Assembly: GCF_026151205.1 (NCBI RefSeq)
Contig: NC_087072.1
Span: 10,702,169-10,766,168 of the forward strand
Length of the DNA: 64,000 nt
Reading direction: 5' to 3'
DNA from: Bolinopsis microptera
Lineage: Eukaryota; Ctenophora; Tentaculata; Lobata; Bolinopsidae
The notes beneath the pieces were generated by a model that saw only the letters and a program-made list of their open reading frames with translations, was not told where the DNA came from and did not search any database. Numbering within the stretch: position 1 is the first letter of the stretch; each line of letters opens with the position of its first letter. Position numbers and translations under genes: made by a program. This document shows positions 13,076 through 24,800 of the stretch, piece by piece.

Positions 13076-14387
13076 CACTAAGTTGTAGCGATAGTACAAC
13101 GACTGGTATGATACCAGGCAGGAAGCATATTGTGTAATTACATCACCGTGTTCACCATCGCACCTCCCCTTCCTACCGTGTGAAGTGTTTCACATTGTTT
13201 TCTTTTTCTCACGATTAGAAGAGGAAATTGCTCTAAATCTATTCATGTTCATATCTTTGAACAATTAAACAGCAGTAACAGGATAATTATCTATTATAAG
13301 CGGCTGAATTAAGATTTTCAGTATTTCGTTTTATTTGGCAGATTTAAGTTGGTGATGCATCGCCAACATCATGATGTGTTACAAACATCTCTTCGTTTAA
13401 TCCAGCCATATATTGTCCACACTATTCTTATCTGAACTGTATGCTGGTTGTCTGGATTGGCACAGAAAATGTTCATTGCAATGTTAATTGTACAGAAACA
13501 GTGCAGAAACAATAACATCTTGTTCTAATGGATCCAAGAGCTATTTGCAGCTTTACAATCGGCACTGGCATTTATTTTACACTTTTGTTTGTGAATTCAT
13601 TTACCGTCTCTACATAATTAATATACACTGTCTGTCTTCTTGCAAATATCTGGCTTCACAGTTCAGCGATCTATTTTTCGGTTGTCAGATATAGCTTTAT
13701 CATGTCCATTTCTCTTTATCACAAACCAAATTCCTTCGCGTTTCAATAAAAATCACATTTTCAATTTCAATTCAGTTTCAAAACTCAAAATAGCTACACG
13801 TACAATTAACATCATGACCTAAAAGATATATTTATCCGTTTTACCACCCTAGAAACAACACTTCCTCCTGATGTAGCACTGTATAATTGTGGTAATTGGA
13901 AGCACCACCCCACCATTCCGCCAGACTCGGCAGATTTGCTATTATTGTGCGGACGGGGATAACTCGCCGAGTTCGTTTTAATTGATTGACTTCTTCTGAT
14001 TGGCATTTTCTGTTTTTTAATCTATTTCTAACTGTTGTTGGCTTCGTTGTAATATGCAGCATATTTTTAAAGCTCGTTGCATATTGGTGCCGATGAAGCT
14101 TGATATCTAGACTTAGAAGATGAACTTGCATTTGTAGGACTCACTATGAGCAACCAAGTTGTGACAATGACATTAGAAACATTCATGTAAGATTGGAGAG
14201 GCCATTACCCCGATCGTAAAGATTTGATTAAATGAACCCTGAAATTGTGGGACATCGAAACTCATCAACGAATATTTAATATAGTTTCAGACAGTTAAAC
14301 TTCATATCTCATATCATATCATGTTGTCTGTTCATATAAAATATCATGCTAAAGGATACCAGTTGGTGCAGAATGCAACTGCACGTG
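13076..14387. other. Non-coding interval between SINE and sulfotransferase
   Basis: Nothing recognisable. A minus-strand 96-codon ORF (13841-14131) has no identifiable domain. The right end should hold the 3' UTR of the sulfotransferase gene. Confidence 0.4.
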
Positions 14388-15620
14388 CTAAAGGTAGCCC
14401 AGTTCGTGCATGGTGGCATTGCACGTGTCTTCAAGCTCGCGGCGAACCTCATCAGTTATATTGCCTCTCCAATCCTTCTTAGTGGTAAAACTAGTCGTAT
14501 CGTACAACAGTTTAATCTTATCATAGATATCGCCAGGATTCTTTAAGTCCAAAAACTTGGTTATTTTCTCCGCTTCGCTGAAAGGATTCTGCTGAATGTC
14601 CTCAAACTTAACCCTAAGAAAAGAGCCATGATGAGATATCAGAAGCCGCTCTGACAGCCCCCAATTTATTTCATAGAACTGACAGAGCCTCTTCAAGTCA
14701 CCACAAAGTCCAGGCAAACACCAGAAGTTGACCCTGCTGTTGTTGACCCTGCTGTACCACACCGCCCGAGGGTCACGTGTCAACCAGATGACCTTGAAGT
14801 TGGAGTAATCGTCCAGGTAGTGGGCCACCTGTGCCAGAGATATTCTCACGTACTTTACAATCTGTATCGGGTACTTCCGACACTGTTCTGCCATGAAGGT
14901 CTGATTGAGACAGGGGCTGGTTTGTCTTCCACGTCCTTTACACGAGCTGGGTAGTTTGTTGTTTTCTCTAAGGTATGCTCTCCGGAAGTACATACCCCGG
15001 AGGTATTGGTCATCAACATTCTCGTAGTCACATGACAGGAGCTTGTCAGTGATGCTAGCTACGTGTTCGGTAACATCAGGGTCAGTGAGGGATGCAGTAA
15101 AGTGACTGTCTAGAGGTTCATAGTGGAGGAATGCTTCCTTTGGAGAGGAGACAATGCCAGAGAAGGTGGTGGATCCACTTCTCCATGTACTAACGATCAG
15201 AATGTTTTTTTGTGTCCACGAACCAAAGTAAGGCGCTGATCCAGGTATTGAATCGTTTGAAAATTGAGCTGTCTTATACCTAGATTCTGATGAAAACTTT
15301 GCTCTATTTGAGTCATTATTGGAATCTTCTGCTGGCGCTAGCGGGTCTGATGAAGGACCTGGAGTCTTCAGCTGATCATAGTTTGGCTCTTCCGATGGTT
15401 CTAGCCGGGCGTCTGCGAACTTTGGAGTGTCTTGAGCCTTGATATGATCCATCGAATCGAATTGAACGGTGGGGTCAGAAGAAATATCCATGCCTTGGAG
15501 TATTCTGATATCATTGTTGACGAGTTTGGGGGATTGCAGGAAATAGACGAGAATTAGCAGCAAACTTATCAGAATAGCTAAAAGCCGAGTGTACGTTTTA
15601 CAAACAGATGAAGAGCGCAT
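14388..15620 (-). CDS. Golgi carbohydrate (GlcNAc/Gal 6-O) sulfotransferase, CHST1-7 type
   Basis: An intronless 410-residue type II membrane protein. A short cytosolic N-terminus is followed by a single signal-anchor (LLAILISLLLILVYFL, about residues 13-28), a Ser/Pro/Asp-rich stem to about residue 135, then the catalytic domain. The 5'-phosphosulfate loop reads STWRSGSTTF (about 144-153) and the 3'-phosphate site WLTRDPRAVWYSR (about 279-291); both match the PAPS-binding sites of the CHST1-7 family. Several Cys in the central region (CLPGLCGDLKRLC) are typical of these luminal enzymes. The reaction transfers sulfate from PAPS to C6 of a sugar on a glycan. The acceptor sugar cannot be told from sequence. 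The start is the first ATG in frame. It lies between two GPCR paralogues on the other strand. Confidence 0.9.
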   Translation of the reverse strand: MRSSSVCKTYTRLLAILISLLLILVYFLQSPKLVNNDIRILQGMDISSDPTVQFDSMDHIKAQDTPKFADARLEPSEEPNYDQLKTPGPSSDPLAPAEDSNNDSNRAKFSSESRYKTAQFSNDSIPGSAPYFGSWTQKNILIVSTWRSGSTTFSGIVSSPKEAFLHYEPLDSHFTASLTDPDVTEHVASITDKLLSCDYENVDDQYLRGMYFRRAYLRENNKLPSSCKGRGRQTSPCLNQTFMAEQCRKYPIQIVKYVRISLAQVAHYLDDYSNFKVIWLTRDPRAVWYSRVNNSRVNFWCLPGLCGDLKRLCQFYEINWGLSERLLISHHGSFLRVKFEDIQQNPFSEAEKITKFLDLKNPGDIYDKIKLLYDTTSFTTKKDWRGNITDEVRRELEDTCNATMHELGYL

Positions 15621-16580
15621 GGTCACTAGAATGGTTGCATGTTTGACAGTACATCCGTGTTATTATTATACTCCATGTTTGATGGGACACGGCCGGAACA
15701 ACGTGATTGAGCCTAGTTGGACGAACGTTTATTCGAGTTAAGTGTATTCAGTTATTATTAATATATATGAAGAAGTTAGCTCCTGAAGCACAGAATTTAA
15801 CCGCCACTTTTTAGAATGTAGTATTGCTGAGTGCCGACGAGGAAAAATTGAAACAACCTTCTTTTTACAACCTGTCAATACTCAATTAATACTAATATCA
15901 TGTTAATTTGATAAGTTTATAGTCTGATCACATTGTCTATCCGTTGAGATCACTTCGTACGTTTTGTATGTGCTTATCAAGATTTACGGTATGAATTTGT
16001 ATGATAATTTTGACTTTGGTATCGACTAAAATGTGTAAACCTACCATGCAACCGTATTATAACCACAATATAAGCTCCCAAGTTTACATAACAGTGCATT
16101 TAAACAATGACATATAAACGAGCCAGTAATGAATTACAATTGAAGTAATTCATATAACTATAGTTTATAGATGTACTACCACAACTTCCTTATACTTGAC
16201 TCCAGATAGTAGAATTGTTTGTTATATTATATATTGTTAACTATGACAGTAGCAGTTTTGTAGTGCTTTTCATAACTATAAGTATAGGTTTTGCATGTGA
16301 GAAACCAGCGTCTAACCCCAGATATAGAGAGTTATTTTGTTGTTAGTAACTTGCTGTGTTTTCAGACCACTTCAGTCCATATTATCTCATTTTTATGTGC
16401 TGCAGTTCAAAAATAAACGTTAATTACAGCAGTGGTTTTACTTAGACAAGATGTAAATTGTCGTTAATTTTTCAATTATATGACTTCATTCAGAGCTAGT
16501 TATTAACTATAATTCTAACGTTTGCAGCATTAATTCTATGTCGCGACGCGTTTGTGATCAGAGATTGTGTCCTATAAGTC
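15621..16580. other. Divergent intergenic region (sulfotransferase / GPCR 2)
   Basis: This ~960-base gap separates the starts of two genes transcribed away from each other, so it should hold both promoters. I see AT-rich sequence and no strong core element that I would assign. Confidence 0.5.
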
Positions 16581-18527
16581 ATGTTCCTGTGCTTCTCTAA
16601 CACTACCTCCAATGACACTATCCTTGCTCAAGGTAAGAGAGTGACAGTTTTTACAAAGCTGGCTTTTATTTGTTCACGGGATACATTTTATTATTCCTTG
16701 TTTGTGTCTACACCAAAGTTGTAAGAACAAGTATTTGATCTTTATACATGCGAGCTTATATTAAGACATGTAAACCAACCTTATTGGGCTAGAAACCTAA
16801 ATTGTTTTGATGTACTTCCCTCTCCGCCGACAAAGATACAGTTTAGCAGAAAGAATCTATATATATAAATTATTATACAACTTTCCTTAAAACTCTCTCT
16901 AAATCTTGTGTAACGATATCTTATTCCAGGAGTATTCTACGGCGTGTCGTCCTTGTTTGCTATATTTGGTAACCTGCTAGTCGTCATAGTAACAGTCCGA
17001 GTAACTCAGCTTCACTCTACCTCCAACATTCTCATAGGACTGTTATGTCTGGTGGACCTACTCTACGCTGTGTGCCACGGAGTCTGGGTCTCAGTAGCTT
17101 CACTTCTACTCTACTGGCCCTGGCCAGGGGGAGGCGATGGAGCCTTCTGTAAAACCTCCAGCTACGCAAGCGTCCTGTGGACAGGGATCCTTTTCATGCT
17201 GTTAGCTGCCATCAGCATTGATAAGCTGGTAGCGATAGCGTACCCTCTGAAGTACAGGAAGCTGATGAACAGGCGGATGGTGGGGGTGATGTTTAGTGTG
17301 TCAGTGCTGACTCCCATTCTTCTGATCACCACTCCCCTGGGAATACTCGATATGCAGGGTAACCTAGCTCACAAGTTCTACACAGCGTACGGGCAGTGCA
17401 CGCTCTTCTTCAAGATGGCAGACACGGACAGTGACCACGAGTTTGTGGAGGTCCACGAGTTTCCCATCATCCTGGTGCCTTACATCCTGTGGTCCTTGAC
17501 TCAGATAGTTCCCTTGGTAACTATTATAGCGTGTTATTCTAGAATATTCTACGAGGTCCGCCAACAAGTCAGGAATACTAGGAGACACAGCATTCAAGGA
17601 AGGGGCGTTCTCAGGTCTTATAAAGCAGTGACCACTATATTTCTTATAATAGTGACATTCGTGGTCACGTGGATCCCTGAATTTTTGGTAGATATTTTCA
17701 TTATGCTGCACATCATAGAGCCCAAGGACGAGTCACCTCTGACATTCGCAATCACTGTGGTGACACGATGGTTGTACTACCTTTCTCCTACCCTGGACCC
17801 CTTTATCTACGCTCTCCGACACAAACGACTACAGAGTGCCATAAAACAAACATTCTGTATCCCTAAATACCGGGGGGAGTACTATTACTCCAACAGTGAC
17901 GTGGTCTCCCGGGCTCTAAGACGCTTCTCCACTGCCGTACACCAGAGTGTAAACTCAGAGAGAATACAGAGACATTCCACAAGAATTCTAGACAATGTGT
18001 CAGGTAGTGTGACATCCTTAGGGTCCCTTCTCTCTACCCATATACAGTCACATGTTGATATCATCATAGAGACTGCCAGCACTGCGACCCCTAAATTTCT
18101 AAGACGAAGACCCGCGAGTGCTCCGATAGAGTTAGACCATCCACTGTCACTCATCCAGTCCCGACCGAGGTCCTGGATGAACGCCAGGAAGACTTCCAGA
18201 AAAGTATCTGTTGTCCAGGAGATGGATAGTCCCACTAGATCAGAGCGGAGTAGACCAAACACACAGGACCCTGTTAGACGGGAATACAACTTCAATCAAA
18301 TATCGGACCATATCGAAGCTGAATCAGATTCATGCTCCAAGATTAGTATCTCAGTTGAAAGCAATTCATCTGACACCCAATTTCTTGGTAGATTATTCGG
18401 AAACGGCGAAGACGAAGATGATGGAGTGACCATGAACATTATATCAAAACAGACAATAGAAAAAGTAGAATCTGTGAAGGTTGATTCTATAACAAGTTCA
18501 GATGAATTGAGAGATAATGCAGAATGA
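16581..18527 (+). CDS. Class A (rhodopsin-like) orphan GPCR 2
   Basis: Two coding exons, 16581-16632 and 16930-18527, join in phase 1 to give 549 residues. The small first exon encodes the extracellular N-terminus with two N-glycosylation sequons (NTT at residue 7, NDT at 11); the junction codon is Gly. Seven helices follow: FGNLLVVIVTV in TM1, Cys before TM3 (GAFCKTS), SIDKLVAIAYP in place of DRY, TWIPEF in TM6 and DPFIYALRH in place of NPxxY. The cytosolic tail is unusually long, about 200 residues, rich in Ser/Thr and basic clusters, consistent with kinase and arrestin regulation. It is a paralogue of GPCR 1 at 8301-9733, which has a short tail and an extra intron after the TM7/helix 8 border. 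The ligand is unknown. Confidence 0.9.
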
Positions 18528-19207
18528 AAAACAAGCTGGGTTTGCTTTTAGAGTCAATCGTTTGAGCTGTATCAGCTTCCAAGTCGCATAATTCAATTTG
18601 TTGCTGCAATTTATCTTTCATACCCGTGATTGTTGCTTTAGATAAATGCTTCTTTTACATGTTGTAAATGGTTTAACGGTGGTTTTCTTAGTTCTAAACT
18701 TAACAGTAACAATAGCAAAGTTCTAAACTAACAAATACATCTAATTATATCACGCATTGATTGTATTAATTAACAGACCATAATATGTAGAAACCAGCAA
18801 TCTTCTAATATCCGTTCAACGCTCAGCAAAATCGAATAAACAAGCAAAGGGGTTCTCCTCAAATCATGTGATGAATCCTTGTCTTTTTAACCAAAACTTT
18901 GCTCGACTAACGGCAACCTCACCAGACGCAACAAAATGCCCATTCTTTACTTGCCTTAAAATGCAAAAGCAGGTATGTATCTAGTTTCCAGATGAAATTA
19001 GTAACTGAGATTGTATGGTGGTCACATCTTTATTAACACGGAAATTTATACAGGGTTCTTTTCAGTTATCTCTGGGACTATTTCATCTCAAAACAATATT
19101 AAAGTACTGTCCTATGAAATTCATGAGCACATTTTTAGTGCATCATAATAATACGTAGTGGTATGCAGTCAACAGCGTTCTTTCGGAATTTTGCCTCGCA
19201 CCTTCGA
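18528..19207. other. Convergent intergenic region
   Basis: A gap between the ends of GPCR 2 (+) and the PAN/ricin-like gene (-), likely 3' UTR sequence from both. Nothing else seen. Confidence 0.5.
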
Positions 19208-20299
19208 CTAAATACCGCAAAGAAATGGCAGAAAAACAATAAATAAATTCCATGCGCTACCCCTAGCATCATTCTTTGTGCAGGAAGGTGGTTTTATGAA
19301 AGGATTGAGACAGATGAACTGGTCAGTTGTCTTCTCGTTTCTCTCGTACCCGGGATCACAAACCATTGTCATGATACTTCCGGGCAGGAAGAATGGTACC
19401 GTTGTGTTGGTTGTGACTGCTCCGTTTTTTATTGCTGTATATGTTGCGCATGGTCCTTCGTGTTGTCCTACTGTGTCGAATGTCATGTCTTTTAAAGTTT
19501 CCCAGCACTTTTGGCATAAGTGTAAGCTGTAGTTATCAGTTGTGGTTAGTTCTATTGACACTATTAACTGACCATGCTGTACTTCTCCTATCGCTGTTGG
19601 TGTTATCTTTAGTTTTTGGTTTATCCCTGTCGAGCAATCTGAAAGAGTAACAGACCTTCTACCTGTATCGCCATATTGTATTACATTGATGCACTTTCCA
19701 GATGTTTTATCTTTGATCCATACAAGCATAGCCGTAGGGTCCTTCCATTTCACGATCCAAAGTGAGGTGTCCGTACATTGTCCCCACTCGACAGGCTCCC
19801 ATGTCTTTCCACTTGCTCTTAGACACTTCATCGTAACTCCGTTCTTAACAAAAACTTCTAGCTTATTTTTTCCACTAGTCATTGCTTGCCATTCCGTGAT
19901 AGGATCATTCGCTTCTAGTTCAACAATACGCTGAAGATTTCTGACACAACTCAAGTTCCCTATAACGGAGAAATTATCTTCAAACGGAGCTACATGATCG
20001 TTAAGTAGGGAGCAGATCCGAGTCAGGGAGTTGTACGCAAAGAAGTTGCAATGGTCAGAATACAGGCAGTACTGTCCACACTGTTCCAGGAAATCAGCTG
20101 GGAACTGATTGAGGGGAGCTCCGTCGCAGCATTCCATCTCACGATTTAGACTATAGCACATCTCCATCGGGTCTTCTTGTTCAATGTTTACAGTCACTGG
20201 ATACGTTACCGCACTTTTATTGGTGGGTAAAGTTCTCCTTGTTGCAGTTACAACAGTCACTAGATGTATGATTAACCAGAGGAGTTGGTTCCGTCTCAT
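19208..20299 (-). CDS. Secreted or GPI-anchored PAN / ricin-B-like / CCP protein
   Basis: A 363-residue single-exon reading frame. From the Met at 20299 there is a good signal peptide (LLWLIIHLVTVVTA). A Cys-rich module follows (CCDGAPLNQFPADF, then CGQYCLYSDHCNFFAYN and ICSLL), which fits a PAN/apple fold. A middle region with WGQCTDTSLWIVKW and GKCINVI followed by LSDC resembles a ricin-B or fascin-like beta-trefoil. Near the C-terminus, CDPGYERNEKTT with flanking Cys and a final PPSC match a sushi/CCP repeat. The last ~16 residues are hydrophobic (WNLFIVFLPFLCGI) with no basic tail, as in GPI-attachment signals. The frame is open 33 codons further, to a Met at 20398, but that N-terminus looks less like a signal peptide. 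It is probably a cell-surface or secreted glycan/protein-binding protein. Domain calls are by eye. Confidence 0.7.
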   Translation of the reverse strand: MRRNQLLWLIIHLVTVVTATRRTLPTNKSAVTYPVTVNIEQEDPMEMCYSLNREMECCDGAPLNQFPADFLEQCGQYCLYSDHCNFFAYNSLTRICSLLNDHVAPFEDNFSVIGNLSCVRNLQRIVELEANDPITEWQAMTSGKNKLEVFVKNGVTMKCLRASGKTWEPVEWGQCTDTSLWIVKWKDPTAMLVWIKDKTSGKCINVIQYGDTGRRSVTLSDCSTGINQKLKITPTAIGEVQHGQLIVSIELTTTDNYSLHLCQKCWETLKDMTFDTVGQHEGPCATYTAIKNGAVTTNTTVPFFLPGSIMTMVCDPGYERNEKTTDQFICLNPFIKPPSCTKNDARGSAWNLFIVFLPFLCGI

Positions 20300-21882
20300 C
20301 CTTTGATAGAAGATCAACCTAAGAAGAGTTATACAGTATAAACATAAGCTCCTAGCAGACAAAATATCTCGGTGGAGTAATAAGTAACACTTTAACATGA
20401 TAGGACATGACTTGCTAATGCTTTACCTTTCAAACATCCACTTCTCTTATAGGTGTTTTAAAGATACTGCACGAAAACAAAAAATATTGCTCTACCTCGA
20501 TGCATATTGATATAGCGAGAATGAGTCATTAACGACAAGAGAAATGCCATTGTTGGACGTGAGGAGAGTGAGGACTAATACTATTTCAACAAAGACCGAC
20601 GTCATTTTTTACAGTATAATGTTGACATTTTACGTTGAAATGGTTGTTAAAATAGTTTATTTAACCGTAACGGGAATAATGGCATTTAAAATTACATGCG
20701 GATACATGACGACCAATGAGGTTCACAATTTTGCTCGTGACATGATTATGGTTGTTAAAATACAGGGTGGGCTAAACATAACGTTACAATTTACATACGT
20801 TGGGTATTATAATACCACCGCCATGTTTCATATTTGAGACTTATTACTTTGCAGTTTGCAGATGGGATGATGTTACTACTCATTCTAAGATTCCGTCGCC
20901 AAAATTCTAAAATTCAAATATTTCAGACCACGCCCATATAATATCAAATCATTTATATTGTTCTTTCCGAACATGCTAGACGCCCAATTTTCTCAGATTT
21001 CTGTAGATAACAAATTGCTACATCTTATCTGAAAAACTGAGGCAAAACGGATATGAAATGACGAAGTTATCAAGCATTTTGTGTATATCGGTAACAAAAT
21101 TGATTGGGTGATTATGTGACACGACACCTGAACTGGGCTGTCTTCACAATTGACGGGTCACCTAATCACCCGAACAAGTAAGCCTGTCAACTGATCACAC
21201 GTAATGAATAAACTCGTTATGCTTCGTATCTCAGTCATCTGAGAGGCTACAACTCTCGTTTTTTTTTCAGGACAAACGTAATTCGAATGGCCAAACACAA
21301 TTGAATAAAATTTGGCTCGATTCGATTATCAGAACCATCAAATAAATGCGATAATGAACCTTCATTCGAAAAAAAATTAAGATGAATATTCTTTGATTTA
21401 ACATATTCCTCGAATGAGTGGGGATAGTAAGTAAGTAATACCAAAAGGAATTAACGCAATCGAGCAATCAGTGACTGAGCTATAAAGTATAAAGGCCCAG
21501 TCATTATTATTATTAAGGCTGTAACGTTACAATATTGCCCAATATTATAATATATGTACATGACCACCACAATTTTGCCCGAGAAATGATTTTGCATGCC
21601 CGAAGAAAGTACGGGTATTCGAGTTTTGATCCTTTATTTATGGTCCTTAATTGATATAGAACGAACAATTAGGCAACGATTTCTAGAGCGCCTTCCGGTT
21701 AAGAATATTACCCTGGAGTTGATAGCCACAAACCAATGCTGCAGAGAAGACCGCTATGATTATTAATTGAAGTACAACAATGATTCCGTTACCGAACCCA
21801 TTTACAGATTCTGGGAAACTCTAACCAATGAATGCTCTGGATCAGGCATTTTCAAAATTAATAAATTCAAATCTACAATCAC
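20300..21882. other. Non-coding interval
   Basis: A plus-strand ORF at 20544-20837 (97 codons) has no domain and lies over the promoter side of the PAN-like gene, so I do not call it. The rest is AT-rich with no recognisable element. Confidence 0.4.
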
Positions 21883-24800
21883 TTACTCCGAATTTGGAGC
21901 GGCAGGAGAGTTAGCGGGCACCCAACCGCGCACACAACCCGATGACTCGCAGTGATTCTTGACAGTGTTGTACGTTAGCCACCAGTTGCGGCACCGACAC
22001 CGCGAGCACGGGCACATGAACTCCTTCCTTTGGTCTGGGTTTGGTGAGAGGGGTTAGTGAGGGGTCGAATAGGCTAAAAATAGAATATCATGTAGAATTT
22101 ATTACATTCTGCAAATCAGCAAACTATTTAAAAATGTCTTTTGAAGATAAACTGTAGTACCCAAACATCGTTTGGCCAAATATTAGTAAATTCCTAGATT
22201 AATTTCATTTTGAGTGCTTCTAAATAATTACCATGTCGTCTAAATCGGACCCAGAGTTCGTTTTCCGTTTCTACAGTATTGAGTACAACGGCATTGTTAT
22301 CTCCAGTATTACTGGCTGTAGTGATTCCTGAAAAAGTCAATGATGAGAAACGTTCAAAGAAACAATTGAATCTAAACATAATATTTTCAGTCAACGGTTT
22401 ACCCTGATGAAGTAGTACTAAGAAATCTTAGAAACCCCGTTAACAAGACGAAACTTTAATCCATAAACGAGACCTGATCTAAGTCTCATGTCGCAAGGCG
22501 TTAGAAGAGTTAAGAGGGCAGAACTGATAACACTGGAAGTGCTCGGCTGGTTCAAAGTGGTGCGATGGATATTCGCACTTCTGCTTTGATTATTTAAGAA
22601 GTTGGCAGGAATATGTTGATTGGGGAGACTCGTCGCTTGATTCAGATAGTTTGTTATGTTGACAGCAGGGTTAAAAGAGCCAGAGGTAACAGACAGGACA
22701 GAACCGTCAGATAGGGGCTCTGTTAGGGTAACAAGAGAGAGTTTACTGCCAAGCACGGAAATGTTGCTGATATCTATAGAGCGAAACATAACAGAGGAGA
22801 TGGGAGAGTTTGAGGCAGAAAGTTGGATCATAGATTTATATGTGTAATGATAAGTGGACCTTTTAATGAGCTAATAGTATTTCTGGGAACAAGTTGTCGG
22901 GTATTTATAATCAAGTCGACTGTCAGCAGTGTTTGTCCAGTGTTTTTTCATCGATCATTATTTTTTACAATCCCATAATTACTCATTAAATTGAGAGTAA
23001 AGTTGAGAGCTGTTTTTAATGCTTCATCGGTTGGATTATTGAGATTATGAAGTCCATTTTTTAATAATATTTTTAAAGAAATGAATAGAATGAGACAAGT
23101 TTTTGAGAGTCAAAAATTCGATCAAATTTATCAATAATTGCAAGATATAAAAACCTGCTGATCCAGAGGGTATTGACCCTGAGGGTGGAGGTGAAGGATT
23201 GGAGAGGGTCGCTAAAGCCCCTGTCACTGCACTGATTACAGAAGATACCGTCAAACTTGCGAGATTACTGAAATTTCATTGTGAACCGCGAGCAAATCGA
23301 GAGCTAATCTCAGAAATCAGGATAGCGTTAATTGAAATAAAGACCAATAAATAATAATAGCTTATTTGATATGAAAGCAAAACCTGCTGCTAGCGGCTGA
23401 CTGAGGTAAACTGTTGCTGGCAGCTGAAGCTGTAGAAGGGGTGGAGATGGGAGGAGGGGTGGAGATGGGAGGAGCTGGTCTGGTTAGCGGGGTCAGCTGG
23501 GGGATGTTGGGAGTTGGGAGTGATGGTGTGCTGACTGGAGTGGTGGGGTTGTTGGGTGTTTGGTTCACGGAGGTGGTTGAAGACGGAGCTGATGAGTTTA
23601 TCCAGCCTGCTATTAAGTAAAGATGATGGTTCCGGTTAGGTTCGATAAATTTATCCGCATGTGTCATATTGGGGGGGGGGGGGGGCAATGACTACCAATG
23701 GAGACTTTTGGGGACTAATGGGGACTAAAAATCATGGGGACTAGAGGTCAACTCGTTGACGTAATTCACCATTTGTCCCCATAAGTCCCCAGAATTTTTG
23801 ACAGTTATTTATGGTTTTCAAGTTAGTTTAATAACGATACGATCGAGATGTTTTGTCCAAGATAAGAGTAGGATAAATCTAAATGGGGACTAATGGAGAC
23901 TTTTGGGGACTAATGGGGACTAAAAATCATCTAAATGGGGACTAATGGAGACTTTTGGGGACTAAAAATCATGGGGACTCGGGGTAAAATCGTTGACGTA
24001 ATTCCCCAAGTCCCCAAAAGTAGTCATTGGCCCCCCCCCCCCCCGTCATATTACTATCTTTCCTGCTATAAATACTTAATCTTTAAATAAGCTATATTGT
24101 TAAAACAACCAACTCACCAGAACTGTTCGAACTGGAAGGTAGATTAGGATCCGAAGCTGGAGCGATTGGAATTCTGTTTGGAGTTCTATTTTTCCGTTCT
24201 TGTCTCCTTTTCTCCCGGTATGCATCGGACACAACTATCACTATGTCGTCGTCAAACAGTTTGTCGTCTTTTGCCGACACAATGTCACAGTCCCCAACTG
24301 CGGGAAGATACAATTAATTGGGTATAAATTATAATTAACATAATTAATTATAATCCATGTATTGGTTTTGTATATTAGAGCTTTAGCCACAGGTAGGTTG
24401 GTCTGCACGGAGCCCCACAGTTTCAATTCCTTGTTTAACTAGCCGTACAGCAAGGATATCCACTGTGCTCACCAGGTTAGGCACATAACCAACATTACCT
24501 TGCTAAAGTTAGCTATATACTATGGTTTTCTCGAAAGTATTTCCTTGTATTTGACTTTCGTCAAGAAAGTACTCTTACTTTCGGTTAAGATGTTATATAA
24601 GCTAGCCTTTATGTGGTCCGCAGGGCGGAGGAACCGCCACACACTTCTCACCCAGCTACAAATACAATGTATTGGTTTTGTATATTAGAGCTTTAGCCAC
24701 AGGTAGGTTGGTCTGCACGGAGCCCCACAGTTTCAATTCCTTGTTTAACTAGCCGTACAGCAAGGATATCCACTGTGCTCACCAGGTTAGGCACATAACC

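Noticed and set aside
17364..18295. Minus-strand ORFs of 115 and 136 codons
   Set aside because: Antisense shadows of the GPCR 2 coding exon.
20544..20837. 97-codon plus-strand gene
   Set aside because: No domain, low complexity and AT-driven composition; lies over the upstream region of a better-supported gene.
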